Of a stretch of DNA of 6,757 nucleotides, positions 1 through 5,567 are shown piece by piece. The notes under the pieces were generated by a model. The model saw only the letters and a list, made by a program, of their open reading frames with translations. It was not told the origin of the DNA and did not search any database. A program made the translations under genes and the position numbers. Origin of the DNA: Mycobacterium sp. GTDB lineage: Bacteria; Actinomycetota; Actinomycetes; Mycobacteriales; Mycobacteriaceae. Within the stretch, counting starts at the first letter, position 1; each line of letters begins with the position of its first letter. Where the stretch lies: positions 1-6,757 of the forward strand of contig JAQSXQ010000101.1 of assembly GCA_029256565.1 (NCBI GenBank), in the 5' to 3' direction.

Positions 1-966
1 CGGCGCGGTGGGGGACAGCTGGGGCAGCACGTGCTCGCCGAAGGCGTCGATGAAACCGGCCTGCTGCTGACCGACGAAGTGCAGGTACAACTCGTCCCAA
101 CCCTGATCGACGAACTCCGCGAGCCAGTCGGCGTGGCGGCCGAGGTCGCTGGATACGAGCACGGACTGTTGGACGCGGTCCGCCGTGACCGCTCCGCCGA
201 CGATGTCGAAGGCCTCGACCGTTTCGAGGTCCCAGGACACGGGCGGCTCGAAGACGTTGTTGCGCCACTGGTCGTGGGCGATCGCCAACGCCTCGTCGTC
301 GGACGGTGCCCAGCTGAGGTGGATCTGGAGCCGGGCCGGGCCGCGTCCGCCGGCGTCGCGATACGAGTCGAGCACCTGCCGGAGCGTGTCCTTGGGTTGG
401 TTGACGGTGATGAGGCCGTCCGCCCAGGCGGCGTGGCGGGCCGCGGTGCGCGGGGTCACGGCGGGGCCGACGAGGTCGGGGACCGTGTCCGGCAGCGTCC
501 ACAGGCGAGCCCGATTGACCTCGACGAGCCCCTCGTGGCTGACTTCCTCGCCGCGCAGCAGGCGCCGGATGACGTCGACGCACTCGATCAGCCGTTGGTC
601 GCGCACGTCCTTGCGCGGCCACGCTTCCCCGGTGATTCGTTCGTTCGACGCCTCACCGGATCCGAGCGCAGCCCAAAACCGGTTCGGGAACATCTGACTT
701 AGCGTCGCGATGGCCTGAGCGATGATCGCAGGGTGGTAGCGCTGTCCGGGCGCATTGACCACTCCGAAGGGCAGATCGGTGGTCGCCAGCGCCGCGCCGA
801 GGAAGCTCCACGCGAACCCCGACTCGCCTTGTCGTTCGCTCCACGGGCTGAAGTGATCCGAGGACATGCCGGCGGTGAAGCCGGCCCGTTCGGCGTGCTG
901 GACGTCGCGCAAGAGTTGCGCCGGGCTGATCTGTTCGTGCGAACAGTGGAATCCGATGACCGTCAT
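1..966 (-). CDS. LLM-class (luciferase-like) flavin-dependent oxidoreductase, C-terminus cut by window edge
   Basis: A continuous minus-strand frame of 322 codons starts at the ATG at 966 and reaches base 1 without a stop, so only the last few residues should be missing. The N-terminus MTVIGFHCSHEQ, the SSDHFSPW segment (residues 35-42), the LGSGEASNER segment (101-110) and the C-terminal LAEFVDQGWDELYLHFVG are typical of bacterial luciferase-like TIM-barrel oxidoreductases. The pattern matches, from memory, the actinobacterial subfamily named 'probable non-F420 flavinoid oxidoreductase' (TIGR03885), related to F420-dependent glucose-6-phosphate dehydrogenases but thought to use a flavin such as FMN. 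The substrate is unknown and the protein should be cytosolic. It lies 79 nt downstream of the FKBP gene on the same strand. No good ribosome binding site directly precedes the ATG; an AGGAGG lies about 48 nt upstream inside a hairpin. Family call is firm; cofactor is inferred. Confidence 0.9.
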   Translation of the reverse strand, partial: MTVIGFHCSHEQISPAQLLRDVQHAERAGFTAGMSSDHFSPWSERQGESGFAWSFLGAALATTDLPFGVVNAPGQRYHPAIIAQAIATLSQMFPNRFWAALGSGEASNERITGEAWPRKDVRDQRLIECVDVIRRLLRGEEVSHEGLVEVNRARLWTLPDTVPDLVGPAVTPRTAARHAAWADGLITVNQPKDTLRQVLDSYRDAGGRGPARLQIHLSWAPSDDEALAIAHDQWRNNVFEPPVSWDLETVEAFDIVGGAVTADRVQQSVLVSSDLGRHADWLAEFVDQGWDELYLHFVGQQQAGFIDAFGEHVLPQLSPTAP

Positions 967-990
967 GGAATCGGGGGTACCCAAATCTTC

Positions 991-1017
991 AGGACCGCCA
1001 ATATCGGCGAGGGTCCT
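991..1017 (-). promoter_or_regulatory. Stem-loop in the oxidoreductase leader, covering an AGGAGG
   Basis: On the minus strand AGGACC (1017-1012) pairs perfectly with GGTCCT (996-991). Between them GCCG and TGGC can form an inner stem (with one G-U pair) around ATAT, leaving a three-base bulge. The outer arm overlaps a perfect AGGAGG (1020-1015), which would be partly hidden when folded. It lies 24 nt before the oxidoreductase ATG. It could be an attenuator, an RNA-stability element or part of a termination region; there is no U-tract. Folding was judged by eye only. Confidence 0.35.
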
Positions 1018-1023
1018 CCTGGT

Positions 1024-1041
1024 CGGCGGCGTGCACCGCCG
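1024..1041 (-). terminator. GC-rich hairpin just after the FKBP stop codon
   Basis: CGGCGG (1024-1029) and CCGCCG (1036-1041) form a perfect 6-bp stem with a 6-base loop, beginning 4 nt after the FKBP stop codon (1048-1046 on the minus strand). There is no U-run. Many proposed mycobacterial terminators lack one, so this may end or partly end FKBP transcription; it could also only protect the 3' end of a processed transcript. Confidence 0.4.
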
Positions 1042-1045
1042 GCGC

Positions 1046-1681
1046 TCAGCTCGAGGCGTCGAGGATCTTGATGGCGAACACCAGGCTGTCGCCCGGCTCG
1101 ATGCCGGCACCGGGCTGGCCGTCGGGGTAGCCGTCGGCGGAGGTCATGGCGACGGCGACGGTGGAGCCCACCTTCTGACCCGCGATCGCCTTCTGGAAAC
1201 CGGTGACGACGCCGTCGAGCGGAAAGTCGACCGGGGCGCCGCGCTCATAGCTGCTGTCGAACACCGAGCCGTCACGTCCGTTGACGCCCATGTAGCAGAC
1301 CAGAACCGTGGCGGTGTCGGAGACGACCGGGCCGTCGCCGGGCTTGAGCGTCTGCACCTGCGTCTCGGTCACGCTGAAGGGAGCGGTGACCTTCACGCTC
1401 GGGGCGGCCGCGTCGGTCGACCCGGTGACGTCGACGCTGCCGGTGGCTCCGGGCAGCGTCCACTCCGGGGCACCGCCTTCGGCCGGCGCCGCGGTGGGGC
1501 ACCCGGCCTCGTTGGCCGTCTCGGTGAGGTTGGGCGGCGTGAACACGTCGGAGGAGGTGCTGGCCGACGATGAACTCGCCGACGAATCCTCCGTGTCCGA
1601 CCCGCATGCGGCGAGCGTGACGACGAGAGACGCAGCGCAGGCCGCGATGGCGACGGAAGAAGACCCACGGGAGAAGTTCAC
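1046..1681 (-). CDS. Lipoprotein FKBP-type peptidyl-prolyl cis-trans isomerase
   Basis: This 211-residue protein starts with a lipoprotein signal peptide: Arg near the N-terminus, a hydrophobic stretch, and lipobox LAAC with the modified Cys at residue 26. A Ser/Thr-rich linker of about 20 residues follows, then a spacer, then a C-terminal FKBP domain (about 100-211). Counterparts of the FKBP active-site residues are visible: Tyr130 (CYMG), Phe141-Asp142 (FDSSY), Phe153, the VVTGF segment at 158-162 (Phe in place of the usual Trp59), Tyr185 and Phe202 (LVFAIKIL). It should fold or isomerise prolyl bonds in exported proteins on the outer face of the membrane. The reading frame also allows a GTG at 1690, giving three more residues. 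I prefer the GTG at 1681 because a TACCGT -10-like hexamer ends 7 nt before it, as for a leaderless transcript, and would overlap the other start. Neither start has a Shine-Dalgarno sequence. Confidence 0.9.
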   Translation of the reverse strand: MNFSRGSSSVAIAACAASLVVTLAACGSDTEDSSASSSSASTSSDVFTPPNLTETANEAGCPTAAPAEGGAPEWTLPGATGSVDVTGSTDAAAPSVKVTAPFSVTETQVQTLKPGDGPVVSDTATVLVCYMGVNGRDGSVFDSSYERGAPVDFPLDGVVTGFQKAIAGQKVGSTVAVAMTSADGYPDGQPGAGIEPGDSLVFAIKILDASS

Positions 1682-1688
1682 GGTCGCC

Positions 1689-1694
1689 ACGGTA
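1689..1694 (-). promoter_or_regulatory. Putative -10 element for a leaderless FKBP mRNA
   Basis: On the minus strand TACCGT (1694-1689) matches the actinobacterial TANNNT -10 pattern. Seven bases separate it from the GTG at 1681, which places transcription start at or next to the start codon. A weak -35-like ACGACC lies at 1716-1711, with a 16-nt spacer. The same hexamer stands 9 nt before the ATG of the TupA-like gene. Confidence 0.35.
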
Positions 1695-1772
1695 CAGCCG
1701 AGGTGAACCGGTCGTTTGCGGCAGGGCGAACGGGAAATCGTGGGCGAGTCGAGGAGGGCGCGCGGGGGGAAC

Positions 1773-1776
1773 GAGG
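1773..1776 (+). promoter_or_regulatory. Ribosome binding site of the AI-2E family permease
   Basis: GAGG in the context ACGAGGTAG lies 6 nt upstream of the ATG at 1783. It supports that start over the in-frame ATG at 1798, which is preceded only by a weak purine stretch inside the coding region. Confidence 0.6.
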
Positions 1777-1782
1777 TAGTTC

Positions 1783-2955
1783 ATGTTGGATGAAGCCATG
1801 GCGGCTCCGACTCGCGGTTCGATCTTCAAGTCCCATCTGCAATCAAGTGCGACGGTCGCATTCCAGTTCGCCTTGGTGGCGGCGGCGTTGTGGATCCTCG
1901 CGTGGGTGGTGGGCAAGACGTGGGTGATCCTCCTGCCGGTGGTGCTGGCCGTGATCGTCTGCACGGTGCTGTGGCCGCCCGTCGGATGGCTGCTGCGCAA
2001 GGGCGTCGCGCCCGCGTTCGCGGTGCTGCTGGTGCTCCTGTTGGCGGTGGGCGTGGTCGCCGGACTGCTCGCCGCCGTGGCGCCCGCAGTCGTCGAACAG
2101 TCGACCGAGCTGGCGGAACAGGCCACGGCCGGTGTCGTGCAGGTGCGGGACTGGCTCGGCGGGCCACCGCTGAACATCAGTGAGACGCAATTGAATTCCG
2201 CTGTCACGGCCATCAACGATCAGTTGAACTCGAGCAGTACGCAGATCGCATCGGGCGTGTTCACGGGCGTGGGCGCGGCGACGTCTGCGCTGGTCACCCT
2301 CTTCACCACCGTCGTCGTCACGTTCTTCCTCCTCAAGGATGGACCGCGCTTCGTGCCGTGGTTGCGCCGTACCGTCGGCATGCCCGCTGCACCGCACTTC
2401 GCGGAGCTTCTGCAGCGCGTCTGGTCGACGCTCGGAGGTTTCATCCGGACGCAGGCTCTGGTCAGCCTCGTCGACGCGGTGCTGATCGGGATCGGCTTGC
2501 TGGTGCTCGGAGTGCCACTGGCCTACGCGTTGGCGATCATCACCTTCATCGCTGGCTTCGTGCCGATCGTCGGCGCGTTCGTGGCCGGTGGTCTGGCCGT
2601 CCTGATCGCACTGGTGGCCAACGGACCGGTGACGGCGCTCATCGTGCTGGGCATCATCCTCGCCGTGCAGCAATTGGAGGGCAACGTGTTGCAGCCGTGG
2701 CTGCAGTCGAAGTCCATGAATCTGCACGCGGTGATCGTCCTGCTCGCCGTCACGCTGGGCGCCTCGACGTTCGGCGTCATCGGCGCCTTCCTCGCCGTGC
2801 CGGTTGCCGCCGCCGTTGCGGTGATCATCCGGTATTACGGCGAGCAGGTGAGTGAACGTGCCGGCGAGGCGTCACCGCACCCCGAACCGGACGAGGACGA
2901 GTCGGTCACGGCTGGCGACGAGCACGCGGCCGCCGACGAGCAGAAGCGACTCTGA
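1783..2955 (+). CDS. AI-2E (PerM/YdiK/YhhT) family transmembrane permease
   Basis: The 390-residue protein has the layout of the AI-2E transporter family (PF01594). There are two N-terminal membrane spans (about 26-42 and 47-64), a third hydrophobic stretch (about 77-99), a soluble amphipathic section (about 104-155), and then a dense C-terminal membrane domain. Family signatures are FFLLKDGPRFVPWLRR (181-196), GFIRTQALVSLVD (219-231), GFVPIVGAFVAGG (258-270), QQLEGNVLQPWLQSKSMNLH (296-315) and GVIGAFLAVPVAA (331-343). Family members include the Escherichia coli autoinducer-2 exporter TqsA and the Bacillus Na+/H+ antiporter UT; most mycobacterial members have no known substrate, so AI-2 transport should not be assumed. 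The last 35 residues form a hydrophilic acidic tail (PDEDESVTAGDEH), probably cytosolic. The gene is divergent from the FKBP gene and converges on the next methyltransferase gene. Confidence 0.93.
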   Translation: MLDEAMAAPTRGSIFKSHLQSSATVAFQFALVAAALWILAWVVGKTWVILLPVVLAVIVCTVLWPPVGWLLRKGVAPAFAVLLVLLLAVGVVAGLLAAVAPAVVEQSTELAEQATAGVVQVRDWLGGPPLNISETQLNSAVTAINDQLNSSSTQIASGVFTGVGAATSALVTLFTTVVVTFFLLKDGPRFVPWLRRTVGMPAAPHFAELLQRVWSTLGGFIRTQALVSLVDAVLIGIGLLVLGVPLAYALAIITFIAGFVPIVGAFVAGGLAVLIALVANGPVTALIVLGIILAVQQLEGNVLQPWLQSKSMNLHAVIVLLAVTLGASTFGVIGAFLAVPVAAAVAVIIRYYGEQVSERAGEASPHPEPDEDESVTAGDEHAAADEQKRL

Positions 2956-2956
2956 G

Positions 2957-3562
2957 TCAAGCCGGCCGCAGGATGGCCACGATGAAGTCGGAGTCGTCGG
3001 TGAACGGCCGCATGTCCCACGTGGACAGCAGCAGGTCCGGAGCGAAGCCGGCATCCTTTGCATCGGTGAGGAATTCGGTGAACTCGTAGTCGCGGTTGGC
3101 GCCGAAGCCGATCACCGCGCGGCCGTCGACGTCGAGGTGAGCACGGAGTCGGGCCAGCACCTGAACCCGGGTGCTCGGGGCCAAGAACGTGACGACGTTT
3201 CCCGCCGAGACGATGACGTCGAAACGCTCGGTGACTCCGCGCGCGGGCAGGTCGAGTTCGGCGAGGTCGCCGACCAGCCAGTCGGGGCCGGGATGGTCCT
3301 GCTTGGCGGCCTCGATCAGTACGGGATCGACGTCGACCCCGACCACGTGATGGCCGACCGTCGCGAGATACCCGCCAACCCGGCCGGGCCCGCAGCCGGC
3401 GTCGAGGATGCGGGCGCCACGGGGAGCCATCGCATCGACGAGCCGGGCCTCGCCGGTGAGGTCCTCACCGGCGCGGGCCTTGGCACGGAACCGTTCGACG
3501 TACCAGTGCGAATGCCCGGGATCGGCCGCGACCTGCTGCATCCAGATGCTCTTCTCGACCAT
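2957..3562 (-). CDS. Class I SAM-dependent methyltransferase
   Basis: The 201-residue protein has a classical Rossmann methyltransferase core. Motif I is ILDAGCGPGRVGGYL (52-66); the acidic residue that binds the SAM ribose is Asp77 in VVGVDVDP; GDLAELDL (98-105) holds the next acidic site; and FDVIVSAGNVVTFL (114-127) is the strand-4 post-motif. The N-terminal helix (HSHWYVERFRAKARAGEDL) probably caps the substrate site. Substrate is not predictable from sequence. The gene starts 27 nt after the hydrolase gene on the same strand and is very likely co-transcribed with it. The ATG at 3562 has no clear Shine-Dalgarno sequence. The in-frame ATG at 3541 has GAGAAGAG 7 nt upstream and would remove seven residues; I keep the longer form because it leaves the N-terminal helix intact. 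Its stop codon is one base from the stop of the convergent permease gene. Confidence 0.9.
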   Translation of the reverse strand: MVEKSIWMQQVAADPGHSHWYVERFRAKARAGEDLTGEARLVDAMAPRGARILDAGCGPGRVGGYLATVGHHVVGVDVDPVLIEAAKQDHPGPDWLVGDLAELDLPARGVTERFDVIVSAGNVVTFLAPSTRVQVLARLRAHLDVDGRAVIGFGANRDYEFTEFLTDAKDAGFAPDLLLSTWDMRPFTDDSDFIVAILRPA

Positions 3563-3589
3563 GTCGATGAGTTTTGCACGGCGTCGCGA

Positions 3590-4504
3590 TCAGTAATCCC
3601 AGGTGGCCGGAACCATCCGGAAGCCGTTGCCTGCGACGGCGACGTGGCAGACGGACGGGAACGGCAGGTGTGTGGCGACCAGCGCCTCGCCGCTGGCGGC
3701 CAATTCACTCAAGAGCCGGATGCGCACGCGGGCCGATTCCTCGGGATCGTGCTCGAAACCGTTCTGCCACTCGGGATTGTCGAATCCGGTCTGGAACACC
3801 GCGTCACCGGCGAACGTCAGTGCCTCGCCCCGGGATTCGAGACGCACGATGCTGTGGCCGGGGGTGTGTCCGCCGGTGCGACGCAGCAGCACGCCGGGCG
3901 CCACCTCGTACTCCGTCTCGAAGGGCCGCAGCTGGCTGCGATACACGTCGAGGAACCGTGTGGCGGTCCGGCGCAGGACGTCCGGGATGGGCGCGGGCAT
4001 GACGGTGCGGGAGAAGTCCGGCTGCGTCCAGAATTCGGCCTCGGCGGACGCCAGGTGGACCCGCAGATCCGGGCGCAGCCGGTTCCGCAACCCGTCGACG
4101 AGCAAGCCGCCGATGTGGTCCATGTGCAGGTGGGTCAGCACGACGTCGGTCACAGCGGCAGGGTCGATGCCCGCGGCGACGAGCCTCGCGGCCAACTGCC
4201 CGGCGCGCGGGAAGTCGGGGAACTCGGTCCCCAGTCCGGAGTCGACGAGGATGGTCTTGCCACCACTGCGCACGACCGCGACGTTCAGCGGCCAGTCGGT
4301 GATCTCCGGCGGCAGGTACATGTCCTCGAGCCAGGTCGACAGATCCTTCGGCGCGGCGTTGGTGGCCATGGTGACGGCGGTGATCGGCAGCACGCCGTCG
4401 CTGATCACCAATACGTCGATGTCGCCGACCTTCACCGCGTAGCGGGAGGGCACCAGTTCGTCGAGGGCCCGCGTGCCGGCGGCTGACGTATCGATCAAAG
4501 TCAT
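3590..4504 (-). CDS. Metallo-beta-lactamase-fold hydrolase (lactonase / methyl parathion hydrolase-like)
   Basis: The 304-residue protein carries the complete metal-binding set of the MBL fold (PF00753): HLHMDH at 125-130 (His125, His127, Asp129, His130), His213 in GGHTPGHS, Asp234 in FAGDAVF and His279 in ATHLPFP. A binuclear Zn-type hydrolase site is therefore expected to be intact. Length and the TILVDSGLG, VVLTHLHMDHIGG and HTPGHS blocks resemble the branch containing acyl-homoserine lactonases and methyl parathion hydrolase, but sequence alone does not give the substrate. There is no signal peptide, so it should be cytosolic. The frame is open upstream to about 5002, but an AGGAG (4518-4514) placed 9 nt before the ATG at 4504 fixes the start, and MBL homology begins there. 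It leads a probable two-gene operon with the downstream methyltransferase and is divergent from a second methyltransferase across a palindrome-rich region. Confidence 0.92.
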   Translation of the reverse strand: MTLIDTSAAGTRALDELVPSRYAVKVGDIDVLVISDGVLPITAVTMATNAAPKDLSTWLEDMYLPPEITDWPLNVAVVRSGGKTILVDSGLGTEFPDFPRAGQLAARLVAAGIDPAAVTDVVLTHLHMDHIGGLLVDGLRNRLRPDLRVHLASAEAEFWTQPDFSRTVMPAPIPDVLRRTATRFLDVYRSQLRPFETEYEVAPGVLLRRTGGHTPGHSIVRLESRGEALTFAGDAVFQTGFDNPEWQNGFEHDPEESARVRIRLLSELAASGEALVATHLPFPSVCHVAVAGNGFRMVPATWDY

Positions 4505-4513
4505 GTGTTTCTT

Positions 4514-4518
4514 CTCCT
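4514..4518 (-). promoter_or_regulatory. Ribosome binding site of the MBL-fold hydrolase
   Basis: On the minus strand AGGAG (followed by AAG) lies 9 nt before the ATG at 4504. It is the strongest Shine-Dalgarno sequence in the window, and it shows that the much longer upstream open frame is not translated as part of this gene. Confidence 0.75.
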
Positions 4519-4524
4519 GGTGAG

Positions 4525-4541
4525 CGCCTCGACCGGAGGCG
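4525..4541 (-). promoter_or_regulatory. Hairpin in the 5' leader of the hydrolase operon
   Basis: CGCCTC (4525-4530) and GAGGCG (4536-4541) form a perfect 6-bp stem with a 5-base loop, placed 6 nt upstream of the hydrolase ribosome binding site. It may affect translation or mRNA stability. Short GC stems are common by chance in such DNA, so confidence is low. Confidence 0.3.
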
Positions 4542-4622
4542 ATGGGACGTGCTGTCTCCCCCGAGAACGCCTGTGGGAGCGCAGAAACATCCGTCGAACG
4601 GGTAGGAACGGCACGAGGAGCG

Positions 4623-4659
4623 CTTGCCCAAACGGCAAGTTTCCTTGCCAACGATTGGC
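4623..4659. promoter_or_regulatory. Phased cluster of inverted half-sites, probable operator between hydrolase and methyltransferase
   Basis: CTTGCC (4623-4628), GGCAAG (4634-4639) and CTTGCC (4644-4649) alternate in orientation, so the middle copy forms a perfect inverted repeat with each neighbour (spacers of 5 and 4 nt). The third copy overlaps a further perfect inverted repeat, GCCAA-CGA-TTGGC (4647-4659). Successive half-sites begin 11, 10 and 11 bp apart, about one helical turn, so bound proteins would sit on one face of the DNA. The cluster lies in the 176-nt region between two divergent genes, 22 nt from the GTG at 4681 and about 120 nt from the hydrolase ATG. This is the geometry of a cooperative repressor or activator site, for example TetR- or MarR-like. 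No regulator gene is visible in the window. Confidence 0.5.
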
Positions 4660-4674
4660 CACGACGTCCACCAT
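4645..4674 (+). promoter_or_regulatory. Possible leaderless promoter of the 4681 methyltransferase
   Basis: TTGCCA (4645-4650) could be a -35 element and CACCAT (4669-4674) a one-mismatch TANNNT -10, with an 18-nt spacer; the GTG at 4681 follows 6 nt later. If this is correct the inverted half-sites overlap the -35 element, which favours repression. The -10 lacks its first consensus T, so the assignment is weak. Confidence 0.28.
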
Positions 4675-4680
4675 CGTCGT

Positions 4681-5367
4681 GTGACCACATCAGCGAACCC
4701 CTTCGACGACCCTGCCCACGTCGCGATGTACGCCGAGCGCGCCGGGCAGATGGTGCCCGCCCTGGCCGACATTCACCGCTTGGTCGGCGTCCTCGTCGAT
4801 GAACAGGCGCCGGCCGACGCCAGAATTCTGGTGCTGGGTGCGGGCGGAGGACTGGAGACCAAGGCGCTCGCGGGGATTCGTCCCGGATGGACCTTCGATG
4901 CCATCGACCCGTCCGCGGCCATGCTGGACCTGGCGGTGCAGACCCTGGGACCCGATGCGTCGCGGGTGACGATGCACAACGGGTACGTCGACGACGCGCC
5001 ACTCGGCCCCTTCAACGCCGCGACCAGCCTGCTGACACTGCACTTCCTTGCACCCGACGAACGGCTGCGGACGGTCACCGAGGTGCGGCGCCGGTTGGCC
5101 CCAGGGGCACCATTCATAGTGATGCATCTCAGCATCGAGCACCGCGATGACGCCGAACGGCGGACGTGGATCGACCGGCACGTGGCGTACCTCGTCGCGA
5201 CCGGCATTGATCCTGGCACAACCGAGAAAGCGCGCAAGGCAATCGAATTCGACGTTCCCGTCCTGACGCCCCAGCAAGACCGCCTCATCCTGGAGCAGGC
5301 CGGCTTCACCGACGTCACGGAGTTCTTCGTGGCGTTCAACTTCCGCGGGTGGGTCGGCTACGCGTAG
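4681..5367 (+). CDS. Class I SAM-dependent methyltransferase (Methyltransf_12/25 type)
   Basis: The 228-residue protein has a SAM-binding core: motif I ARILVLGAGGGLETKAL (47-63), the acidic residue Asp76 in FDAIDPSAAML (72-82), FNAATSLLTLHFL (111-123) as the strand-4 region and a post-motif of VTEVRRRLAPGAPFIVMHLS (132-151). The IDPSAAML stretch and the C-terminal LILEQAGFTDVTEFF resemble CmoA-like and UbiE-like small-molecule or tRNA-wobble methyltransferases. Motif I has LGAGGG instead of the usual DxGxG, a tolerated variation. The target is unknown. The frame is open further upstream to a TTG at 4624, but that would start inside the palindrome cluster with its purine-rich AGGAG only 3 nt away. 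The GTG at 4681 fits the conserved N-terminus (NPFDDPAHVAMYAERAGQMV) and is preferred, though it has no Shine-Dalgarno. It is divergent from the hydrolase gene and shares little sequence with the 201-residue methyltransferase. Confidence 0.88.
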   Translation: MTTSANPFDDPAHVAMYAERAGQMVPALADIHRLVGVLVDEQAPADARILVLGAGGGLETKALAGIRPGWTFDAIDPSAAMLDLAVQTLGPDASRVTMHNGYVDDAPLGPFNAATSLLTLHFLAPDERLRTVTEVRRRLAPGAPFIVMHLSIEHRDDAERRTWIDRHVAYLVATGIDPGTTEKARKAIEFDVPVLTPQQDRLILEQAGFTDVTEFFVAFNFRGWVGYA

Positions 5368-5485
5368 TCACCGATGTGCACGAGCAGCGCCAATCTGACG
5401 GTGACGGCAATATTCGGCCGAAATGTCGGAATCGAACCTAGGGTGCTAGTCGTGCCCCTTGGTGTGACCCCTGCGGTCGATCCCC

Positions 5486-5510
5486 ACTCGTGGACTCGTA
5501 CCCACGAGTC
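5486..5510. promoter_or_regulatory. Two interleaved inverted repeats upstream of the TupA-like gene
   Basis: ACTCGTGG (5486-5493) is the perfect reverse complement of CCACGAGT (5502-5509). Within the same bases GACTCGT (5493-5499) is the perfect reverse complement of ACGAGTC (5504-5510). The left and middle copies of ACTCGT are direct repeats 8 bp apart, so the right arm can pair with either. It lies about 20 bp upstream of the candidate -35. It could be a transcription factor site or, if transcribed from an upstream promoter, two mutually exclusive hairpins. Confidence 0.45.
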
Positions 5511-5530
5511 ATGCCCGCTCCATGCGAGGC

Positions 5531-5558
5531 GTGCAACTTTCCGACGGTCGACTACCGT
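5531..5558 (+). promoter_or_regulatory. Candidate leaderless promoter of the TupA-like ATP-grasp gene
   Basis: TACCGT (5553-5558) fits the TANNNT -10 pattern, and GTGCAA (5531-5536) is a plausible -35 at 16-nt spacing. The ATG at 5568 follows after 9 nt, so transcription would begin at or next to it. The -10 is also the right arm of an ACGGT-CGACT-ACCGT inverted repeat (5544-5558). The element supports the start at 5568 over the in-frame GTG at 5490 and ATG at 5511, both of which would lie upstream of it. Confidence 0.45.
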
Positions 5559-5567
5559 GGGTGCGCG

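Larger units (their letters stand above)
5368..5567. other. 200-nt intergenic region upstream of the TupA-like gene
   Basis: I see no convincing gene here. A short open frame from the ATG at 5374 has no ribosome binding site and no recognisable protein character. The region holds a perfect 10-bp palindrome TTCGGCCGAA (5413-5422), a -10-like TAGGGT (5439-5444) without a clear -35, the interleaved palindromes at 5486-5510, and the promoter candidate at 5531-5558. It is the longest non-coding stretch in the window and looks mainly regulatory. Confidence 0.5.

Noticed and set aside
31..702. A 223-codon open frame on the plus strand
   Set aside because: It is antisense to the LLM oxidoreductase, whose complete motif series is on the other strand.
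1272..2727. Long minus-strand frames (1272-2216 and 1843-2727) across the FKBP and permease genes
   Set aside because: Both are low-complexity frames rich in His, Arg and Asp, overlapping well-supported genes in other frames. They have no conserved motifs.
2948..2958. GACTC-T-GAGTC as an intrinsic terminator
   Set aside because: The arms are separated by a single base, so no normal hairpin loop can form, and no U-tract follows.
2852..4486. A 544-codon open frame on the plus strand
   Set aside because: It is exactly antisense to the methyltransferase and MBL hydrolase, whose motifs are intact. Its product is rich in Arg, Gly, Asp and Val without any recognisable fold. Long antisense frames are usual in GC-rich DNA.
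4624..4680. A TTG start at 4624 for the second methyltransferase
   Set aside because: The AGGAG is only 3 nt from this TTG, the added 19 residues look unlike a methyltransferase N-terminus, and the codons fall inside the palindrome cluster.
4505..5002. An extended N-terminus of about 166 residues for the MBL hydrolase
   Set aside because: The extension would run antisense through the other methyltransferase gene, is Arg/Pro-rich, and lies upstream of a good AGGAG and ATG at 4504 where hydrolase homology begins.
5358..5367. Palindrome CTACGCGTAG at the stop codon of the second methyltransferase
   Set aside because: It has no loop, so it is not a terminator hairpin. A palindrome of this length arises easily by chance, and it lies in the last codons of a gene.
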